Positions 6,736-8,789 of a stretch of 8,789 nucleotides of DNA are shown piece after piece (the stretch's first letter is position 1; every line of letters starts with the position of its first letter). The notes beneath the pieces were generated by a model. The model did not search any database and had not been told where the DNA came from. It worked only from the letters and a program-made list of their open reading frames with translations. Position numbers and translations under genes: made by a program. This stretch comes from an uncultured Lachnospiraceae bacterium (lineage in GTDB: Bacteria; Bacillota; Clostridia; Lachnospirales; Lachnospiraceae), in contig CADCPJ010000186.1 in the NCBI GenBank assembly GCA_902803245.1, forward strand, positions 1 through 8,789, given 5' to 3'.

Positions 6736-7476
6736 CTAATGGGCATCTCTTTCCGGCGTGTCGAAGAGAACCCAGAGGATGAGCAGGAAAGCCGAAACCG
6801 TCACGCAGATGTCGGCGACGTTGAAGACCGGGAAGTCGATCAGGCGGAAATACAGGAAATCCCGGACATACCCATAAGATATGCGGTCAATCAGGTTTCC
6901 GACCGCCCCGGCCATAAGGATCGCCGTCAGGACCCTGAACCTCATCCCGCGTGCATCCGTGCTGACCTTAAGCTGAAGGACCACGATGACGGCCAGGATC
7001 ACCGCCGTGATGAGGATAAAGAGCCACTTGGCATTTGGCAGAATGCTGAATGCCGCCCCGTGGTTCTCAATATAGTGCAGCTCGAACACGCCCGGAATCA
7101 CTGCGGCCGGATTCCCCGGCAGTTCCCGCGCGGCATAGATCTTTGTGATCTGGTCCAGGAAGACGAGAGATAAGACAATCAGAGCTGAGACGAGCAGCTG
7201 GCCGGCGAGGCCTTTCCGCCCGGAGCCGGACTCCTGCTCCATTGTATTTCTTTGCCCGGAGTAGGATTCCTGCTCCATTGCATTTCTTTGCCCGGAGCCG
7301 GACTCCTGTTCCATTGTATTTCTTTGCCCGGAGCCGAACTCCTGTTCCGTTGTATTTCTTTGCCCTAAGCCGGACTCCTGCTCCATTGCATCCCTTTGCC
7401 CTAAGCCGGACTCCTGTCCTCCCGTCTCTCGCAGGCCGATGTCGTTTTCTCCGTTCTCTTCGTTCCTTCTTCCCAT
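6736..7476 (-). CDS. lspA: signal peptidase II (prolipoprotein signal peptidase) with repetitive N-terminal extension
   Basis: LspA cuts the signal peptide from diacylglyceryl-modified prolipoproteins in the cytoplasmic membrane. The core (about residues 90-240) has four membrane helices near 93-108, 149-168, 183-199 and 221-238. The two catalytic aspartates are Asp197 in GNLIDR and Asp222 in FNVADICV. ELHYIENHGAAFSI (131-144) is the conserved family segment. At 246 residues it is about 80 longer than usual. The surplus is a hydrophilic, presumably cytoplasmic N-terminus with five repeats of a 12-residue unit (QRNTMEQESGSG-like). The ATG at 7476 has GGAG nine nt upstream; no internal Met has a well-placed SD, so the repeats are probably translated. 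A weak TATAAC at 7504-7499 may be a -10. Confidence 0.93.
   Translation of the reverse strand: MGRRNEENGENDIGLRETGGQESGLGQRDAMEQESGLGQRNTTEQEFGSGQRNTMEQESGSGQRNAMEQESYSGQRNTMEQESGSGRKGLAGQLLVSALIVLSLVFLDQITKIYAARELPGNPAAVIPGVFELHYIENHGAAFSILPNAKWLFILITAVILAVIVVLQLKVSTDARGMRFRVLTAILMAGAVGNLIDRISYGYVRDFLYFRLIDFPVFNVADICVTVSAFLLILWVLFDTPERDAH
7228..7407 (-). repeat. five tandem 36-bp repeats in the 5' end of lspA
   Basis: Units of exactly 36 bp lie at 7228-7263, 7264-7299, 7300-7335, 7336-7371 and 7372-7407, with partial units on both sides (7217-7227 and 7408-7416). On the coding strand each encodes twelve residues close to QRNTMEQESGSG. The variants (T/A, M/T, S/F, S/Y) are mostly single-base changes, so copies differ by up to a few substitutions. 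Confidence 0.95.
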
Positions 7477-7498
7477 GCCGTCACGCTCCAGATCGTAG

Positions 7499-7504
7499 GT
7501 TATA
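7499..7504 (-). promoter_or_regulatory. weak candidate -10 for lspA
   Basis: TATAAC on the minus strand lies 22 bp before the lspA ATG, which would give a very short leader that still contains the GGAG. The hexamer 17 bp upstream (CAGTTA) is a poor -35. lspA may instead be read through from aroB, as no terminator is visible between them. Confidence 0.25.
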
Positions 7505-7512
7505 CTGGTTTC

Positions 7513-7584
7513 CTATTCAGATAACTGTTCAGTCCCCCGCACATAAGGCTCCTCATACAAGTACGGACAGAATCCCCCGCACAT
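7513..7584 (-). CDS. possible 23-codon ORF created by the aroB tail duplication
   Basis: An ATG at 7584-7582 follows GAGGAG with only four nt spacing and opens 23 codons (MCGGFCPYLYEEPYVRGTEQ then LSE) ending in TAG at 7515-7513. It lies wholly in the duplicated spacer between aroB and lspA. It is probably a by-product of the duplication rather than a functional gene. Translation could still couple aroB to lspA. Confidence 0.12.
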   Translation of the reverse strand: MCGGFCPYLYEEPYVRGTEQLSE

Positions 7585-7612
7585 AAGGCTCCTCATGCAA
7601 GCACGGACAGAA
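7533..7612 (-). repeat. two 40-bp tandem repeats copying the 3' end of aroB
   Basis: 7533-7572 and 7573-7612 are direct repeats differing at two positions. The right copy includes the last codons and stop of aroB. A diverged third copy (about 7613-7629) lies wholly inside aroB. On the minus strand the aroB end reads EELMRGILSVLA-stop. The DNA after the stop, shifted by one frame, reads EEPYVRGILSVLV-stop and then EEPYVRG again. The spacer is thus a duplicated gene tail. Confidence 0.9.
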
Positions 7613-8651
7613 TTCCGCGCATGAGCTCCTCATCCGTCACGTCGTCCGTGTAGAACGCCTCCCCGATCCTCCGGATCAAAACGAAGCGGATCTGACCGCC
7701 TGCCATCTTCTTGTCCGACTTCGTGTACCGGAAGACTTCCTCCGGATCGAGCCCCTCCACTTTCACCGGCAGCCGGAAATACCGGCACAGGTCCGTGATT
7801 CGTCCGAACTCCTCTTCCGTCAGATATCCTCTGTCCGCGCTCATGCGCGCTGCGGCCGCAAGCCCGGCTCCCACGCAGTATCCGTGCAGCATGGTGAAGT
7901 TCTTCGCCTTCTCGACGGCGTGCCCGATCGTGTGGCCAAGGTTGAGGAGGGCGCGCTCTCCCTTCTCTTTCGGGTCTCTCTCGACGATCTCCGCCTTGAT
8001 TTCCGAGCATCTGCCGACGAGGTCATAGAGGATTCCCTCCTTCCGCGCGAGAATCTCAAGCCTCTTCCTCTCGATTGCGCTAAAGAGCCTCGCGTCCGCA
8101 AGGAGCGCCGTCTTGATGACCTCGCCCATGCCGGAGAAGAACTGCTCTTCAGGCAGGGACTGGATCGCCGAAGTGTTCGCGTAGACTAAAGAAGGCATAT
8201 GGAATGCCCCGACCATGTTCTTGAAGCCCTCATAGTCCACGCCGGTCTTCCCGCCGATGCTCGAATCGATCTGCGCGAGCAGGGTCGTGGGCAGCTGGAT
8301 CACGGGAATCCCCCTCAAGTAAATGGAGGCAGCGAAACCCGCCATGTCTCCGACCACCCCTCCGCCGAGAGCGGCGATGCAGTCCTTCCTGTCAAAATGA
8401 AGCGAGATCAGCTCTCTTAAGAGCCCTTCGACGCTCCTTAAGTTCTTGTGCTCCTCTCCCGCCTCAAACACATAGGTGTGAACCTCGGAAAAATACGGCA
8501 TAAGGATCTGGGCCACCTCCTTCGCAAAGAGGACGGAAGTGTTGGAATCGGCCGCGATCATAATCCGATGTCCTAAGGGAGCAAGTTTCGAGATGCTCCC
8601 GGGCAGTTCATAGAATGAATCCCTTATGACGGGAAATACAGAGTTTGTCAT
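7593..8651 (-). CDS. aroB: 3-dehydroquinate synthase
   Basis: AroB converts DAHP to 3-dehydroquinate, the second step of the shikimate pathway, using NAD+ and a divalent metal. The protein has 352 residues, normal for the family. The NAD-binding glycine-rich stretch ALGGGVVGDMAGFAAS is at 94-109, followed by LPTTLLAQIDSSIGGKTGVD (120-139). Metal ligands are Glu177 in GMGEVIK, His240 in NLGHTIGHA and His256 in LHGYCVG. The ATG at 8651 is preferred, with an AGGTGG/GGAG purine tract just upstream. The open frame continues 38 codons further up to 8765, but these run through the dispersed repeat and do not resemble AroB. It is the first of four same-strand genes and has no other shikimate gene beside it in the window. 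I see no clear promoter or T-box before it. Confidence 0.96.
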   Translation of the reverse strand: MTNSVFPVIRDSFYELPGSISKLAPLGHRIMIAADSNTSVLFAKEVAQILMPYFSEVHTYVFEAGEEHKNLRSVEGLLRELISLHFDRKDCIAALGGGVVGDMAGFAASIYLRGIPVIQLPTTLLAQIDSSIGGKTGVDYEGFKNMVGAFHMPSLVYANTSAIQSLPEEQFFSGMGEVIKTALLADARLFSAIERKRLEILARKEGILYDLVGRCSEIKAEIVERDPKEKGERALLNLGHTIGHAVEKAKNFTMLHGYCVGAGLAAAARMSADRGYLTEEEFGRITDLCRYFRLPVKVEGLDPEEVFRYTKSDKKMAGGQIRFVLIRRIGEAFYTDDVTDEELMRGILSVLA

Positions 8652-8677
8652 AATTCTCCACCACCTTCCAAAACTGT

Positions 8678-8723
8678 AACTATTCAGCACCCCTGAAATC
8701 AGAGTAAAAATCAGGCAGAGAAC
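8678..8723 (+). repeat. 46-bp dispersed repeat, copy 2
   Basis: Matches 96-141 at 44 of 46 positions in the same orientation. It lies in the presumed leader of aroB, about 27 bp before the ATG. Here the GAAATCAGAG core also has an inverted partner downstream (8745-8754). The similarity to copy 1 ends sharply on both sides. Confidence 0.85.
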
Positions 8724-8758
8724 TTGTTCTTTGAATGGTTTTTGCTCTGATTTCGGGG
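8690..8758. repeat. inverted repeat forming a 20-bp imperfect stem upstream of aroB
   Basis: CCCC (8690-8693), GAAATCAGAG (8695-8704) and AAAAA (8706-8710) pair with TTTTT (8739-8743), CTCTGATTTC (8745-8754) and GGGG (8755-8758). T8694 is bulged, and T8705 opposite G8744 is a wobble in plus-strand RNA. The loop is 28 nt. There is no T-run after the stem on either strand, so an intrinsic terminator is unlikely. It resembles the terminal repeats of a very small non-autonomous element, but no target-site duplication is evident. Confidence 0.75.
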
Positions 8759-8789
8759 CGGACAAGACGCGGAGCCTCTCTGAACGCCC

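Noticed and set aside
6200..7173. Plus-strand open frames opposite rluD and lspA
   Set aside because: They are shadows of two well-supported minus-strand genes and have no ribosome binding sites or known motifs.
8652..8765. N-terminal extension of aroB starting at 8765
   Set aside because: The extra 38 codons run through the dispersed repeat. The ATG at 8651 has a ribosome binding site and gives the normal AroB length.
8652..8789. T-box or other riboswitch before aroB
   Set aside because: No T-box consensus, antiterminator or terminator with T-run is visible. The foldback there is explained by the repeat.

Overview
The window looks like chromosomal DNA from a moderately GC-rich member of the Clostridia, probably Lachnospiraceae-like. 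The signs are strong GGAGG-type ribosome binding sites, a Bacillus/Clostridium-type LexA with two GAAT-N4-GTTY operators, a secreted clostripain-family (C11) protease, and a lspA-rluD pair like that of other Firmicutes. The family-level assignment is inference; no rRNA or tRNA gene is present to confirm it.

Left part (1-1770). A short leftward reading frame runs off the left edge (weak call). It is followed by a 46-bp dispersed repeat and a 16-bp-stem hairpin. Then comes the lexA control region, with two tandem LexA boxes touching the -35 of an extended -10 promoter, and lexA itself on the plus strand. A terminator hairpin, probably bidirectional, separates lexA from a convergent six-helix HdeD/DUF308 membrane protein gene. 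That gene has a near-consensus promoter and a leader of roughly 160 nt.

Middle (1771-4017). An AT-rich intergenic stretch leads into a plus-strand gene for a secreted C11 cysteine peptidase with a long acidic C-terminal region of unknown function. Its 3' end overlaps the 3' end of the next, convergent gene by 20 bp.

Right part (3998-8789). Four minus-strand genes lie in the order of transcription aroB (3-dehydroquinate synthase), lspA (signal peptidase II), rluD-like (23S rRNA pseudouridine synthase) and an AI-2E family transporter. The gaps are 116, 68 and 168 bp. The AI-2E gene has its own extended -10 promoter. These are core functions: shikimate pathway, lipoprotein maturation, ribosome modification and membrane transport.

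No defence system, prophage or complete mobile element is visible. The notable material is short-repeat dynamics. lspA carries five 36-bp in-frame repeats that add an unusual hydrophilic N-terminus. The AI-2E gene carries four 30-bp in-frame repeats at its C-terminus. The 3' end of aroB has been tandemly copied into the intergenic region. A 46-bp element with associated foldback DNA occurs near both ends of the window.
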